DNA from: Mesostigma viride
Lineage: Eukaryota; Streptophyta; Mesostigmatophyceae; Mesostigmatales; Mesostigmataceae
Reading direction: 5' to 3'
NCBI GenBank assembly: GCA_009746045.1
Contig: RPFO01000418.1
Location: forward strand, 778,498 to 842,497
Length of the DNA: 64,000 nucleotides
Shown here: piece by piece, positions 56,001-64,000 of the stretch
Layout of the letters: the number at the start of each line of letters is the position of its first letter
Numbering within the stretch: the stretch's first letter is position 1
Made by a program: the position numbers and the translations under genes
The notes under the pieces: generated by a model
Databases searched by the model: none
Seen by the model: the letters and a program-made list of their open reading frames with translations, nothing else
Told to the model about the DNA's origin: nothing

Positions 56001-56367
56001 CCCTGTGGCCGTGATGTCTTTCCACGACCCGGCCACACAATCGGAACTAACTCTTCCGACCGCGTTGACCAATATCCTTGTCAGGTTAACATTTGATAAC
56101 AACCCACCAACGATTCTCGACATATCAAACCCATATCGCTTAACGGCTAGCGGCCTGTCCGTCTGGCCGGTAAACGTTATAATTGGCAGCAACTGGAATG
56201 TTGTTTCAGGATACGAGGAGGATGACGGGGTGTTTGAAATCGCATTGCGGATTCCTCGCATCACCACTGACACGTCAACAAACATAGCACTCTCTACGGC
56301 GTTTTGCAAGTCGCGCGCTGGAAAAATGGCCGTGTCGACTAACAAGACCCTCACTTGGACGTTATAA
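53056..56367 (+). CDS. Large (1,103-residue) putative PLV virion surface protein
   Basis: The ORF starts 24 bp from the divergent coiled-coil gene. After a short head, residues ~25-48 form a likely coiled coil (MEERVSNIETDIDGLQASVT). The rest is rich in Ser/Thr/Asn/Tyr and beta-prone, with few Cys, as in fibre or receptor-binding proteins. No enzymatic motif is visible. It is intact, unlike several neighbours, and is the largest ORF of the element. Its position at the head of the structural arm suggests a capsid-associated adhesin or tail-like protein. This is inferred from composition and context only. Confidence 0.7.
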   Translation: MVVLTTLSRPTNLATGLTLDPEMEERVSNIETDIDGLQASVTLLLGTSHPFDESLVVDGFKIFYPSQPTNVRLGDNYDDETASDPSELAYSLVVNGYSYFKSGTTLVDDLTLNEPYLTAKVGATQYHVFDFSPDTLLDPGGRVLTRAQLDYLFDQHGVGKTSIANLNGDFVLHLEDGTTVSHQNAFNVINDQDVRVQLPYNVTNGDASGICKFTYRDYHTTQARTGESVVDGEVGYPYFSDSFYGLGGSRFNGLPLRVELLSFATIRDDNRRLPLTGRSFTITRTYSPLTDWRMGPIDPVNALYWSTNPTTANWEVVEGTTLKQGIKMTTPFAYQRKLPIRWYMNSTQLTPTTPTIGGVSLSQNGGLRGEDAVITAPVAADSNKYMNYEIDVYNDSTLTSYTTHKGGVMVCVSKMSQLHSGIRTPSSYISYLNPVKIAINGVYADHDVGWGKSLPPLTGFHLLANGVSQGALDGTLKTTTFQNPSEGDDVELRYRIVTVKDSPNLSGETVEIDGPATTLHSLESFSRHSVTTLQAEASKYYFEGSPEKFFFVKTATPAPSKCVVFSEQLIDGPFLLCFRLYLGSNDAFVSFAENTMSLTNKYHPATTDAHQNWRNAATTHWGMLGINLHHSDYALDLFDNLKSKVRYTLNSSWRQQNSYWVAFRRKSDGKVERYISKTTPQELSDMTKISNSSGIFTTTPTDILDPYIPMPLRPVFHLSGEYHGAYVWPIKDDLQDIEFDSLKTNNPSGSYTAVGDVLELRHRSTSSRNCSIFGKYSVTKPVPGVADTWFKELTLTNESVIRTVVKCPDVQYGVQMNQYTAKIYGILPARQSVRKFYVRLGFSNTKLSNDPLLISVVVGEAWTGGFSTTTISKSSSYVDITCDHISLVDPPVTGMIHLATVTFQVLDPTVSGPTPLLFASSLSYYYGSSLSSIGGNHGMDVALYEDVRETRRISHTILEADSLVGLRQPIYDYPLPQFWHGAPVAVMSFHDPATQSELTLPTALTNILVRLTFDNNPPTILDISNPYRLTASGLSVWPVNVIIGSNWNVVSGYEEDDGVFEIALRIPRITTDTSTNIALSTAFCKSRAGKMAVSTNKTLTWTL

Positions 56368-56389
56368 AAATCTATGATTATATGCAGAA

Positions 56390-56893
56390 ATGGCAAGGCG
56401 TCAGAAATCAGCACGGCGCCGTCCTTCAAGTAAAAGGGGAAAACCGAAGCGTAAGGTCGCACCCCAGTCGCAGGTGACCGCTTCATCGACCAACACCATT
56501 GTCATCCACAGCGCGCCGGTCCGAAGAGCGGTGAACAAAGGGAAGGTCGCAGAGGCGCGAGGGTTCAAGGATGCCCTTCTCATGGCGTCAGTGATGGCGA
56601 ACTCTAGACCGGTCGCGTACCCCCCATTGTCCGCGTATGCCCAACCGGCCCCTGTCGCGCCGGCTCCCGAACCGGTTGTCGTCGATGAAGCAGTGGCGGC
56701 ACCCCCGGAGCCTGCGGGTGTACCTGTCGGGAAACGAGTCCAGGTGGGAGGCGCGAGGTGGAAATGCCCACAACCCGGGTGTAAGAGCACGTTCGCAAAC
56801 GAAAAAAACCTCCTGCTGCATCTCAGGAGGGTCCACAACACGGTCGTGGGAATTCCAAAAGAAGGCGCTGAAAAAAATCTCACAGAAGAGTAA
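56390..56893 (+). CDS. Basic PLV protein with a C2H2 zinc finger
   Basis: 167 residues. The N-terminus is strongly basic (ARRQKSARRRPSSKRGKPKR), the middle is Ala/Pro-rich, and the C-terminus holds one C2H2 finger (C126, C131, H144, H149). It lies 22 bp after the large virion gene and 2 bp before the penton gene. A DNA-condensing core protein or a transcription factor would fit; the sequence does not decide between them. Confidence 0.75.
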   Translation: MARRQKSARRRPSSKRGKPKRKVAPQSQVTASSTNTIVIHSAPVRRAVNKGKVAEARGFKDALLMASVMANSRPVAYPPLSAYAQPAPVAPAPEPVVVDEAVAAPPEPAGVPVGKRVQVGGARWKCPQPGCKSTFANEKNLLLHLRRVHNTVVGIPKEGAEKNLTEE

Positions 56894-56895
56894 AC

Positions 56896-57995
56896 ATGAG
56901 CAGCCCGCTGTTCACTGACGCCGAGATGCTCGAGATCTCTCAATGGATGACCCTCCATCCAAATGTCCCACGAGAGTTCATTGAGGCAGCCATGCTCTAC
57001 TGTAAGAAGAAGCCACTCACAGGGAAGACAAGGCGCGCCATGAAAAGGGCATCGGCGAAAATTGAGGAAGGCGTCGTCAAGGTTTTTGGGACAAACGAAA
57101 TTACTTCTGAGCTATTGTCAGAAGAAGTGGCCGATGAAGGAGTTCATCCAGGAAACGCTGACACTCACTCTTCGCACGGAGAACCGAACTCGCGGGACGC
57201 TAGTGGATCCGGTATGGGACATCCCGGCGGGCTCCTTGACGATTATCACGACGTCGGGCTTACCCTCATGACCATCCCGTTTGAACAGACTCACATCAGC
57301 GAAGGAAACCGATACTTCACTGTCCGTTTGTCTGGCAGCGAGTCCCCTACGAAGGTGACCTTGCCGCTCGGCTCGTACACGACTATCGAAAACCGAAAAA
57401 ACATAGAGGAAGCTTTGAAGGCGGTAGATCCTGGGTTCTCGGTCACGTACAACAGGGCGACTAGTCTTTTACCGTGACAAATGCCACCGAGTTCTCTGTC
57501 GCGGTGGATGAGCCCACGGGCCGGGTGTTGGGGCTCATGGAAGGATCATATCCTTTCACAGGTGTCCTCGCTAGCAACCGGCCAGCAACGAATGGGAGAC
57601 TGAGAATGGTGTATGTATACAGCGACATCGTTCGAGGAAACGTGATATCATCGTCGACAGGCACGGGATATGGAGGCCTTTTGGCCGTCTGTCCCAACAT
57701 GTCGCAGTTCTTAGAACCCATTGTTTGGCAGGCAGCGACCCCTTTGTGGCAGCATCTCAAGGACTCTCCCAGCAACATCACGATCCGACTGCTCGACGAG
57801 GACGACGCTCCTATAACTGTCTACTCGGATTGGGCTCTTCAGCTCTCCTTCCGCATAAGCCCTCAGAAGGCGATGGGAATAGAGGCGAGGAAGATCGGGA
57901 GCGTTTTGAAGTATATGGCCCTTGACAGGACCGTCCAGCCACAAACCAGATTTATTTCTCAGCCATCTAGTACTATCGAGGACGATGAAAGTTAA
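56896..57995 (+). CDS. PLV penton (minor capsid) protein, frameshift in a T run
   Basis: Two abutting frames form one gene. The first (56896 to ~57470) has a helical head, a Gly/Ser/His linker and the first jelly-roll strands (FEQTHISEGNRYFTVRL). The break lies in the T4 run at 57467-57470. The second frame continues with EFSVAVDEPTGRVLGLMEGS, VYVYSDIVRG, LLAVCP, then a NITIRLLDEDDAPI and WALQLSFRI end typical of penton proteins of PLVs, adintoviruses and Polintons. The downstream half opens at a GTG with no ATG near the joint, supporting a frameshift rather than two genes. It sits two genes upstream of the major capsid gene. Confidence 0.75.
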
Positions 57996-58341
57996 TTTTG
58001 GAGCAATCGGAAACGTGGCTAGACGCGTGGGAGAGTTTGCCGGCAACGCTATCAAGAGGGTCGGCGACGGGGCGGCCATCGTGTCAGCTGTCAAGAAAGC
58101 CGGGCACGTCGCTGGCGAAGTCATCTCAAAAATTGGCGACGGGGCGCGGGCTGCCAAACAGGCGGCGGGCATTGTCGATTCCGCGCTCGGACACATCCCA
58201 TCCAACATGATCGCGAAGAGTACGCTGCTCGGGAAAGCGTACTCGGTCGCAAACACTGGTCTGAGCGCCTTGTCCAACCTCGAAAGACGGGTTGATGGAG
58301 CGAAGGTAAAAAATCCCATACTCGGCCAGCTTCTTCAGTAA
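57985..58341 (+). CDS. Small amphipathic basic PLV protein
   Basis: 118 residues starting with MKVNFGAIGNVARRVGEFAG and overlapping the penton end by 11 bp. It is built of repeated Gly/Ala/Val/Lys helices with 'VGEFAG', 'VGDGAA', 'IGDGAR' spacing. This resembles internal capsid cement or membrane-active peptides such as adenovirus protein VI or X in style only. A role beneath the capsid shell is inferred from its place between penton and major capsid genes. Confidence 0.6.
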   Translation: MKVNFGAIGNVARRVGEFAGNAIKRVGDGAAIVSAVKKAGHVAGEVISKIGDGARAAKQAAGIVDSALGHIPSNMIAKSTLLGKAYSVANTGLSALSNLERRVDGAKVKNPILGQLLQ

Positions 58342-58371
58342 AAATATCTCATTCGAATGTATACACAATCT

Positions 58372-59663
58372 ATGGCTTCGGACAATTCCTGGTACTCGCG
58401 CGCTATCCCCAAGTCCATGCAATACCTCGTGAAGGCGCTGGGTCAGCACACGACTCAACGAGTCCATCTCAGCACCCTCTCAGCAAGCGACGGCATCAAA
58501 CAAGGGTCTGTGGTCGCGGTCCGCCTCCCCACGTCCGGGTTCGTGGACTTGCACTCCTTCGCAATGTTTTTCACGGGGACCCCCACGACCACGGCGGGGT
58601 TCGCAAGTTCCCCGCGTACACGTCCTCCATCATCAGGCGCCTCGAGGTACTGGCAGGAGGTCAGACCGTCGACAGCATCAACGACTACTCCCAGCTGTTC
58701 CATACGCTGCTCTCGGTGCACGGCGGTGTCGAGTACAATCTCGCGCAGGCTCCCGCTGGTTGGTCGAAGAATAACAACATCGTCATTGCTGATGCGGCTG
58801 GCGCTCTCACAAACAACGTGAAGGCAAACACCGCAGTGGACGGCGTCATTGACCACTTTTTGGGATTCCTGAGTGGCGAGCCTCGGATCGTGGATCTGAG
58901 TCTCTTCCCCCCCATCGAGATCCGAATCACACTCATGGACGGAGGGGTGATGCTTCCTAGCGTGGCGCAAGCAGCTGCTGCTGGCGATGGCATCGTGGCC
59001 GTTGAGCGCGACGGTGTTGGTTTCGAACTGAGCAACATCCACTTTAGCATCGACACGTACAGGTTCCAAGAAGATATCGTGGGCCAGATTTTCTCGTCCA
59101 GGCTTGCCGAGGGTGGAACTCTCTCCTTCAAGTGGCGGACGTGGCAGTCCACCAAACAGTCGCTCGGGACTCGCACTCCCTATGCCATCAAGGCGTCGCT
59201 GTCTTCCGCGTCCGCCAGCAAACTCCTGGCGATTCAGGTTGCTGCCGGCGCGGACGTGACCAACGCATCTGGCAATACGATGTTCAATCACATCGCGGAT
59301 GGTATGACTTCCTACCAATACGACATCAACGGATCCAACCTAGCGCCTGGATACCGTACGAACGCAACCGAGGCGTGGATCAATCTGTTGTCCGCGTTCG
59401 GTGACCAGGGGAATGTCTTGTCCTGTGTCCGGGAGGGCATGACTCCTACCACGTGGCTAAACAACAACTTCACGATGGCGTGTCACCTTAATATGCCGTG
59501 TGCCGGTCCAGAGTACATGAGCGGCCTTGACCTTCGTGGCACGGCATCGGTGGTCACGCTGCGAGTCGAGAAGGGAGCGACGGACTGCATTTCCTACATC
59601 TTCACGGAGTGCGAATCAAAGATGGACATCGCTGCAGGCAGGCAGGCAGCCGTGTACCTCTAA
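58372..59663 (+). CDS. PLV major capsid protein (double jelly-roll), frameshift in a T run
   Basis: The start is an ATG at 58372 (or 58357). The first frame gives the N-terminal arm and first strands (SVVAVRLPTSGFVDLHSFAM). At the T5 run 58567-58571 the frame is lost. The other frame resumes with RKFPAYTSSIIRRLEVLAGG, SINDYSQLFHTLLSVHG, the second jelly-roll and the end at 59663. One missing T would explain the break. Total length near 430 residues fits PLV capsid proteins. It follows ATPase and penton in a gene set typical of PLVs. Downstream blocks such as IEIRITLMDGGVMLP fit a beta-sandwich. Confidence 0.8.
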
Positions 59664-59691
59664 AAAATATATACGTGTGTAATGACAAACG

Positions 59692-59862
59692 ATGGACTAC
59701 TTTCGAGACCCTAGCATCACAGCTAATCCGTTTAACAGGTTGAAGTTGATTTTTGACATTCCTGAAATGGCAGATTCTGGTCTGTCCATGACAATGCCAG
59801 CTAGACGAGCATTGCCCCTTCTCCCCACCTTCAAGTATCCGCTACCAAACCAAAAAAAATAA
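59692..59862 (+). CDS. 56-residue PLV protein
   Basis: A short ORF between capsid and fibre genes. It begins MDYFRDPSITANPFNRLKLI and ends in a Pro-rich NQKK tail. The spacing (28 bp after the capsid stop, 19 bp before the fibre start) and the MDY start, shared with the gene at 61880, suggest it is real. No function is known. Confidence 0.5.
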   Translation: MDYFRDPSITANPFNRLKLIFDIPEMADSGLSMTMPARRALPLLPTFKYPLPNQKK

Positions 59863-59881
59863 CGACGATTAGTCTATACAA

Positions 59882-61827
59882 ATGTTGCTGGATAGTGGTA
59901 TATGCCCCGCTCTTTTATATAAACGACGCGTTCCTAGTACCTCGGTCACGGTTGGGTTATCAACAGTGGACCTTACACCATCGAATGTCCCCGTTTTCGT
60001 GATGGCGACATTTAATGAAGACGTCACTGGTTTTGATCTATCAGACATTGACGTGACAAACGGAACGGCAGTCGACCTCTTTTTAGGTGCACCGGCGACG
60101 TATTTTTTTGATATAACAAATATCACAGGTTCGATCCCAACCACGGTTTCCGTGAAAGAAAATAAGGTAACAGGGGTTTCTGGGGCATATAACGACGAAT
60201 CCAACCTGTTATCATTTACCTACACCCCTCCTTCCACCACCGTCACACTTGCTACAACGGCAGGCGCTAATCCTACTGCGAGCCCTATCGCAGTGGCTGC
60301 CACTTTCAGTAAGTCCATAGCTGGTTTTTCCATAGACGACATAGTAGTTACCAATGGGACCGCTTCCTCGTTGACAGGCAGTGGTTCATCTTATACATTC
60401 TCGGTCACTCCCGTCGCGGCATACACCCCCACCACTGTTAGCGTGGGAGTGGATGTGGTGGACGGTGGAAACGACGCATCCAATACTCTAACATTCACAT
60501 GAGCCCTCCACCTATCACGGTCGCTCTATCTACAGCGCAGGGACGTATCCAACCACAAGCCCCGTCACAATGGATGTCACATTTGACAAGCCCGTGACTG
60601 GGTTTGGTAGCGGGACATCTACGTGAACAACGGAACAGCGTCGTCGGTAACAGGTACCGGGGCATCGTACCAGTTCGCAGTGACACCACCACTCCATATT
60701 CCCAGACGATCGTGAGGGTGGTCGATGGCTTGACGGTAGGCGAATTCGGGGTCACAAACGCCGAGTCTAACACGGTCGCGTTCACCTACTCCCCGCCGCC
60801 TACCGTCACCCTCGCGACTTCGGCCGGGGCAACACCGTCCGCGAGCCCAGTCGGCGTGACGGCTACCTTCAGCCGGTCAGTCACTGGTTTTGCGCTCGGG
60901 GACATCGTCGTTACCAACGGGACGGCGTCCAACTTGGTGCAGGTAAACGCGGCGTTTTACACGTTCGACGTGTCAGGAACCTCGAACACTTGACGACCGT
61001 CAGCGTGGGTGCCAACGCGGCGACAGACTCCGTGTCGGGCCATGGGAACTCGGCGTCTAACCGCTTACTTTTACGTATACGCCAGTTTACAACCCCGCAA
61101 CAGACCCCAATCTGTTCGCGTGGTACGATCCGTCCGACAGCGCCACGGTGTTCAGCGACACGTCGGGCACAACCCAGCAAAACACGACAGGTGGGAACGT
61201 GATGCGCGTGAACGACAAGGGGAACGGGTACCACGTGACGCAGGCAACTTCCGCCAAGTGCCCGACACTGGATACGGCGGAGCTGAACTCGAAACGGTCC
61301 CTCCGTTTTATTAACTCGCGGTCTGGCTTGTTGGAGTCCGTGAACAATTTCTGGAACGCGGTCGGGGTAAGTGCGAGTGTTTTTCTAGTCGCCAAACAGC
61401 TAACGACTGCAACGTATCCAGAAATAGGGAGTTTTACGGGTATTAGAGGTTATATGCTTGGATCGTCGAACGGCAATTGTTATCTCATGTCTTATCAGTC
61501 ACAGGAAGATCGTTATCTATTCGCTCCCGGTTCTGTATACGAAACCGTGAGCACCAGGGCTCAGTTCTTTGACAATACACACGTTGGCGCTTTCATGCAA
61601 CAGCAGTACAAACGCCTTTCTCACCCGCTTCGACGGACGACCCGGCTATGACAGATGGTCGGACCCTACAACTGGTTCAGGGAATCTCTATTGGAGGAGA
61701 CTCGGCCAACGCGAGTCGTGCTTTTGATGGGTGGATTGGCGAGATCCTTATCTACAACACCGCCAAAACGTCAGCGGAGCTTGAGGTGATACGCGGCTAC
61801 CTCGCAGCCAAGTGGGGGCACCGTTAA
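59882..61827 (+). pseudogene. PLV fibre-like protein: four Ig-like repeats and a LamG-like tip, several frameshifts
   Basis: The blocks read across different frames. Four ~90-residue repeats (about 59945-60235, 60236-60500, 60504-60800 and 60801-61080) each carry a TVTLAT start, TFSKSxxGF, a DIVVTNGTAS core and a TTVSVG end, like bacterial Ig-like adhesin modules. After them comes a concanavalin/LamG-like domain: AWYDPSDSATVFSD, then VNDKGNGYHVTQ, and near the end GWIGEILIYN and a GYLAAKWGHR terminus, as in many viral fibre tips. Repeat 3 is broken more than once (near 60502, 60600 and 60990), and the LamG domain is broken near 61615. Either decay or accumulated sequence errors. Host attachment is inferred. 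Confidence 0.65.
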
Positions 61828-61879
61828 CTCCTCCAGCATAGGCCTCTATAACTAAATATCTATCCATATCATGTAAGCA

Positions 61880-62386
61880 ATGGACTATCCAAATTATTAC
61901 CAGATAGTACTTGACAGCGAGGCTTCATCGAGTGACAGTGACGTTGACAATGCGGCATTTCGTTTTAAAATTAAGCCAGATCCAAGTGCTCCCATCATTG
62001 ACGGGGATTGGAGAGGCGGGCTTCACTTTGCGTCCATTGCAGGAATCGAAAGCACCCCCCCTCACGTGCTCATTGGCTTGGTATCCCCAGTTTCTTGGGT
62101 GGAGCACAATTTGGACCAGGGGGTTGTGTTGGGATCAGAAATATGCAAAAAAGCAACAGCAACGACCACTTTCGACTATTCTTTGATCAATGATCACGCA
62201 TATTTCAATTTGAGGAATCCACATCTCTTTAGGAACGGGGGCATTCTGGAGATAAGGTTGGCCCACATAGATAGGGACGTAGGAGACACGGAATATCAAA
62301 ACGTTGCTGCATACGATTCTTTCGTCTGCGTGTTACAATTTGAGAGGGTGCGAGGTTTTAATAAATGCAAATGTCATGGCAAGTAA
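61880..62386 (+). CDS. PLV protein of unknown function, 168 residues
   Basis: Begins MDYPNYYQIVLDSEASSSDS and has a beta-rich composition with FRFKIKP, DWRGGLHFASI and GILEIRLAHIDRD. A small structural jelly-roll protein would fit the location after the fibre gene. It ends CKCHGK, and its last bases overlap the next start. No family is recognised with confidence. Confidence 0.65.
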   Translation: MDYPNYYQIVLDSEASSSDSDVDNAAFRFKIKPDPSAPIIDGDWRGGLHFASIAGIESTPPHVLIGLVSPVSWVEHNLDQGVVLGSEICKKATATTTFDYSLINDHAYFNLRNPHLFRNGGILEIRLAHIDRDVGDTEYQNVAAYDSFVCVLQFERVRGFNKCKCHGK

Positions 62387-62579
62387 TTTCTGCGCATCAT
62401 ATATGGGTGGTTGCTTCGGAAAATTCACTCTCGTGGACACTCTAGAATCTTCGTTCAGGCGCTTGACAAGTGACCCAGTTGATTACTCGCACGCTTACGA
62501 GTCTTTTTACCTAAATTCACGTCCCAGAACTCGCCACGTGGTAGAGGCCACCTTAGACTTGCATCGCTCCGAAATTTAG
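62376..62579 (+). CDS. 67-residue PLV protein overlapping the previous stop
   Basis: The ATG at 62376 lies inside the end of the previous gene in another frame (11-bp overlap). It is Cys-containing (NFCASYMGGCFGKF) with a charged end. The overlapping start is typical of compact viral gene arrays. Function unknown. Confidence 0.5.
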   Translation: MASNFCASYMGGCFGKFTLVDTLESSFRRLTSDPVDYSHAYESFYLNSRPRTRHVVEATLDLHRSEI

Positions 62580-62729
62580 CCAAGTTCGACACTTGTACAA
62601 GTCCAGCCACCTTCGCGTCCTGTCCAGGCCGTGCCAGCAGACGTAACGGACCTTGGCACATTGTGCACAAATAGGCAAAATCACGTGCAAGTCACGCATC
62701 TCACGTTGCCAAGCTCTCTGCCGGTAGCC

Positions 62730-63302
62730 ATGGCTTCCCGAAACGCAGGGCCTTGCGAGAAGGCGTTGGCAATGCTTGGAAAAATCCTCGATGGTCTCGA
62801 GGACGGCCAGACAAAGATATCTGACCAGCTCGCACACCTGACGCACAAGGTCTCCCTTCTTTCCGGAAACGAAGGTGCTGTTGGAGGCACCGGACCTACC
62901 TGCGAGGTCTTCAAGATTCACGACGCCGGATATGACGATGTCGACCGCAAGACGCCAAAAATTTGCGTCGAGTGGGTCTACGAGAAGAATGCGGCAAAGC
63001 CGAGGAAGGTCGAGGACCGCTGCGAGTGGATTCGCCTCGACCAAGCCGACGGGTGCGTTAAGATGGTTGACGATTTCCTCAATGGCTTCTCCAAGTCCAA
63101 GCGCCAGCCAGGCATTTCCCCCATTGCGCTCTACAGGGCATGGGAGGAGGTAAAGAAGGGTTTCGAGGACGCAAAGACCGCCACTTCCAATGGCAGGAAG
63201 AGGAGCCGCGAGGGAGCGTCAAGCTCCCACGGCCATGGCGACAAGAAGAACTCCGCCTCGTACGTGAAGAGCCTGACTGGACACTCCAAGGACAAGGAGT
63301 AG
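62730..63302 (+). CDS. Rightmost PLV gene: coiled-coil/basic protein related to the 4467-5381 gene
   Basis: 190 residues. Residues ~8-48 form a probable coiled coil. A central block has CVEWVY, CEWIRL, GCVKMVDDFLNGF and ALYRAWEEV. The tail is basic and Ser/His-rich with GRKRSR. The central block matches the 4467-5381 protein in order and spacing (VEWFY, DW, GCNEMI, AIRTAW). A 12-bp palindrome ACTTGTACAAGT lies upstream at 62591-62602. The function is unknown; DNA-binding or regulatory is a guess from the basic tail. Confidence 0.65.
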   Translation: MASRNAGPCEKALAMLGKILDGLEDGQTKISDQLAHLTHKVSLLSGNEGAVGGTGPTCEVFKIHDAGYDDVDRKTPKICVEWVYEKNAAKPRKVEDRCEWIRLDQADGCVKMVDDFLNGFSKSKRQPGISPIALYRAWEEVKKGFEDAKTATSNGRKRSREGASSSHGHGDKKNSASYVKSLTGHSKDKE

Positions 63303-63562
63303 ATTGTCGTCTTGTTGACGACGGCAACGAGCTTGCCATTTTCGCTCTTGTCGAGCTGATAACGAATGTAAACGTGTTATATTTTTTAATGAATTCGTTT
63401 ATGCAGTATAAAACGCGTCAATGTATGCTGAAAACAATTTTCATTTCGTCTCGAATTGCAGTTCTAACTATGGGTTAAACCTCTCATGCATCGACGCAGG
63501 TTGTCTGGGATTCTTGCATAGATCGTCCGAGTTTCCAGGGTAATATACCCTAACACTCTGCA

Positions 63563-64000
63563 CACCCGCCGCGCGGCCCTCGCCGGGTCCGCCAACTCCC
63601 ACGCACTGCTCGACCCTCCAGCACCTTACTAAATTTACTAAGCTAACTACAGGTTTTGGGTTTTCTGCGGGAAATTATGCAAGCCTGTGCATGCTCTCAC
63701 TCACATCGAATAAAACCTCCATTTCCAACTGAAAATATCAATTTAGTAGTAAATATAGTTTCCCACGAGAAAACACAGCAAGCCCTCACAACCAGGCCCA
63801 CCACCTGGCAGTCCCGCCACTGCTTGGCAGTCCGCGCCCTCCGCTGCACCCCCGCTGCCGGCCCCCATGGCCTTTCCCGTGGGAGATGGATTTATTGGTC
63901 ATTTTGCCGTGGGAAACTACGTTTTCATAACCATTTGTCGTGGGAGACTATATTTACTAAGTTTTTTGGGGTTCTTTTTTTGGGAAATTCAGGTGTGTTT
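63563..64000. repeat. Right terminal inverted repeat of the PLV, cut by the window edge
   Basis: Inverse of 45906-46361. It carries CCCGTGGGAGAT, GCCGTGGGAAAC and GTCGTGGGAGAC at about 35-50 bp spacing. The last bases reach into the tip-hairpin loop, so only a few bases are probably missing. The host flank on this side is not visible. Confidence 0.95.

Overview
The window is nuclear DNA of a unicellular eukaryote, most likely a microalga. It holds three intron-rich host genes, many tandem repeats, LINE debris, an almost complete integrated polinton-like virus (PLV) at the right, and a second virus-like block at the left edge. The host assignment is inferred from split genes with GT-AG introns and matched phases, GC-rich third codon positions, an interstitial plant/algal-type telomeric tract (TTTAGGG class, ~45464-45483) and the PLV itself. 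No species is claimed.

Left block (1-5.5 kb): a RING-finger gene running off the left edge (minus) and an intronless two-zinc-domain gene (plus) diverge from a tandem array of CCCGTGG...CCACGGG hairpins. Two more intronless genes follow. The last shares a residue pattern with the rightmost PLV gene, so this block may come from a related virus.

Host block (5.5-45.9 kb): (i) GPI8/PIG-K, the catalytic subunit of GPI transamidase, minus strand, ten exons resolved (20451 down to 8475). (ii) A TspO/MBR-like membrane protein, plus strand, eight exons (21246-29054), whose last intron carries a very long GGGGCC hexanucleotide array. (iii) A type II membrane sulfotransferase-like protein, minus strand, four exons (38974 down to 31388). 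GPI8 and the TspO-like gene are divergent and share a 0.8 kb intergenic region. Introns and spacers are packed with mini- and microsatellites. From 42.1 to 45.3 kb there are LINE remains: a broken reverse transcriptase, an ORF1-like gene and 3' tails ending in TTAA runs.

PLV (about 45.9 kb to the window end): terminal inverted repeats of about 0.45 kb enclose about 17 kb of genes in two divergent arms. The minus arm carries primase-helicase, tyrosine recombinase, a small AT-hook gene, the packaging ATPase and a coiled-coil protein. The plus arm carries a 1,103-residue putative virion protein, a C2H2 protein, penton, a small basic amphipathic protein, major capsid protein, an Ig-like/LamG-like fibre, and small right-end genes. 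Replication, integration, packaging and capsid functions are all present; no protein-primed polymerase, retroviral-type integrase or protease was seen, which fits PLVs rather than classic Polintons/Mavericks. Primase-helicase, penton and capsid genes are each broken by one base in an A/T run, so either indel errors or early decay must be considered.
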